This document shows positions 63,601 to 64,000 of a stretch of DNA of 64,000 nucleotides, piece after piece. A program made the translations under genes and the position numbers. Under the pieces are notes generated by a model that did no database searches, was not told the origin of the DNA, and saw only the letters and a list, made by a program, of their open reading frames with translations. The DNA lies in contig NZ_JACJTB010000032.1 in assembly GCF_014698475.1 (NCBI RefSeq), positions 1 through 64,000 on the forward strand, written 5' to 3'. The DNA is from Nostoc spongiaeforme FACHB-130. Its GTDB lineage: Bacteria > Cyanobacteriota > Cyanobacteriia > Cyanobacteriales > Nostocaceae. How positions within the stretch are numbered: the stretch's first letter is position 1; every line of letters starts with the position of its first letter.

Positions 63601-64000
63601 CAAAATTCCACTGACTCCCAATGGTAAGGTAGATCGCCGCGCTCTGCCCATCCCCGACCAAAGACCAGAACTAGAAAAAGCCTTTCTAGCGCCGAGAAAC
63701 ACCATAGAAATTGAGTTAGCGCGAATTTTCTCAGAGGTTTTAGGTATTCAATCAGTTGGAATTAGAGATAATTTCTTTGAATTGGGGGGAAATTCTCTAC
63801 TGGCGGTCAAATTATTTACACAAGTTGAAAAGGCATTTGGTCAAAAACTCCCCCTCGCTACCTTGTTGCAATCACCAACCATAGAACAATTAGCTGACAT
63901 TCTCAGCCAATCAAATACAAAAACTTCTTGGTCTTCCTTGGTGACAATTCAACCTGGTAGTAGGGCGAAACGTCCTTTATTCTTGATTCACGCCCTTGGT
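60686..64000 (+). CDS. Non-ribosomal peptide synthetase, C-A-PCP-(TE), runs off the window
   Basis: 1105 codons from ATG 60686 stay open to the end. Condensation domain: about 1-430 with HHVLLDG. Adenylation: about 455-985 with GGAYVPLE, FTSGSTGTPKG, FDLSVYD, GGATEA, YKTGDLARY and PNGKVDRRALP. Carrier: GGNSLLAVKLF near 1035. Then QPGSRAKRPLFLIHALG, the opening of a type I thioesterase. Read against GrsA, the pocket residues are about D-L-Y-D-F-S-L-V-W-K; with GGATEA in place of GPTE, this resembles cysteine activators (DLYNLSLIWK). An HPHTPTPFIWH segment (about residues 600-612) is encoded by C-rich repeat DNA. Start has no clear ribosome binding site. Confidence 0.93.
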   Translation, partial: MKVVTVNKSYQLSAIQQGMLFNSLVAQNSGVDIEQMICLIHEKIDVLAFQKAWQKVVERHAVLRTSFDWETGQEPLQCVQQQVEISLEQQDWCGLSDTEQSTKLQVYLQSDRTLGFQLNVAPLMRLALFRLRESVYQFVWTFHHVLLDGRSLSIIIKEVFTFYDAFCQGKDLQLPQPRPYQDHIAWLQQQDWSKSESFWRDLLKGFTAPTPLLVDSNPSEKKGFGEQAIRLSAKTTVMLQSLAKQHQITLNTLVQGAWALLLSRYSGESDVVFGATRACRHSSVTGADSMVGLLINTLPVRVKVSGEKPLLTWLKELRSQWVALRDYEHTPLTNIQRWSDVPGGTPLFDSILVFENYELNSVLRSQGDRWQNLEIKQEEQTNFPLTLVGYAESELLLKLKYNQNKFDDDKIGRMLGHLQTLLSSMAANPWQCLGELPLLTTDERQQMLMEWNHTQTDFAEQLCIHQLFEAQVEQTPDAIAVVCGQKQLTYKELNWRANQLAHHLKQLGVKPGVLVGVYLERSLEMIPAVLGILKAGGAYVPLEPSFPKARIQLLLSSLQINCLVTQTCLLPSIHELELSALQHLICLDKSAHSKFSSTPLHPHTPTPFIWHRSDLDLLPTENLPTSANSNDIAYVIFTSGSTGTPKGVVVRHQPVINLIEWVNKTFNVNANDRVLFITSLCFDLSVYDIFGLLAAGGSIRVVPSHDVRDPEALLHILCHEPITFWDSAPPALQQLAGFFPKVQATNCHPQLRLVFMSGDWIPVTLPDLLKTTFPGVEVISLGGATEATVWSNYYPIGKVEPHWKSIPYGKPIQNAQYYILDDYLNPCPIGVSGELHIGGECLASGYLNQPELTAQKFIPNPFSNNPKARLYKTGDLARYLSDGNIEFLGRIDHQVKIRGFRIELGEIESVLTQNKSVEETVVIAREDEPGNKRLVAYVVVNDESKPNMNELREFLREKLPEYMVPSAFVAIAKIPLTPNGKVDRRALPIPDQRPELEKAFLAPRNTIEIELARIFSEVLGIQSVGIRDNFFELGGNSLLAVKLFTQVEKAFGQKLPLATLLQSPTIEQLADILSQSNTKTSWSSLVTIQPGSRAKRPLFLIHALG

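Overview
The window reads as chromosome of a filamentous, heterocyst-type cyanobacterium (Nostocales: Nostoc/Anabaena/Tolypothrix kind). The evidence is very frequent GCGATCGC (HIP1) octamers, heptamer short tandem repeats, cyanobacterial or plastid-type genes (ycf35, ycf46, sqdB, SLH-OprB porin, DUF3172), a stub of a nitrogenase-reductase gene, and a non-ribosomal peptide synthetase gene. No rRNA, tRNA, CRISPR array or complete insertion sequence was seen.

Layout. 0-4.6 kb: pentapeptide and FHA proteins, recA with a LexA-like box, xseA-xseB. 5.3-9.85 kb: a compact three-gene cluster (squalene-synthase-like enzyme, carotenoid-desaturase-like flavoprotein, acetoacetate-decarboxylase-like protein) that looks like an uncharacterised isoprenoid pathway, facing a MerR regulator with a textbook 20-bp-spacer promoter. 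10.5-15.3 kb: two paralogous PAS histidine kinases, the first with a decayed ATP-binding domain. 15.3-24.2 kb: repeat-rich tract with a broken Uma2 gene, a sterol-desaturase/SDR fusion, an IscB remnant with a possible omega RNA, a cysteine synthase, a NACHT-pentapeptide STAND protein, and nested hairpin/MITE elements. 24.3-36.6 kb: small membrane proteins, alpha/beta hydrolase, aroE, an ethylene-receptor-like kinase coupled by ATGA to a response-regulator kinase, thrC.

38.8-44.3 kb is the most unusual block. A porin, a molbindin (Mop), an XRE regulator with a periplasmic-binding-protein-like sensor domain, a 25-codon nifH/vnfH stub, a stand-alone HsdR N-domain with a dead catalytic motif, and a secreted molybdopterin-domain protein share an intergenic palindrome, ACCAA-N5-TTGGT, often in pairs. 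I saw this palindrome only here. I infer a molybdenum (or Mo/V) responsive regulon; this is my best candidate for an undescribed system.

44.4-60 kb: stress genes (YflT-like/ChaB fusion, Dps, low-temperature-induced-like protein), endonuclease V, SGNH hydrolase, a CPA2 antiporter with two USP domains and a secreted partner, AMIN and DUF3172 proteins, an orphan ABC-2 permease, the RHH-ycf46-ycf35 group, a lipoprotein, sqdB and a DUF4291 protein. 60.7 kb to the end: a C-A-PCP-(TE) NRPS gene running off the window, its A domain resembling cysteine activators, with two abutting palindromes upstream.
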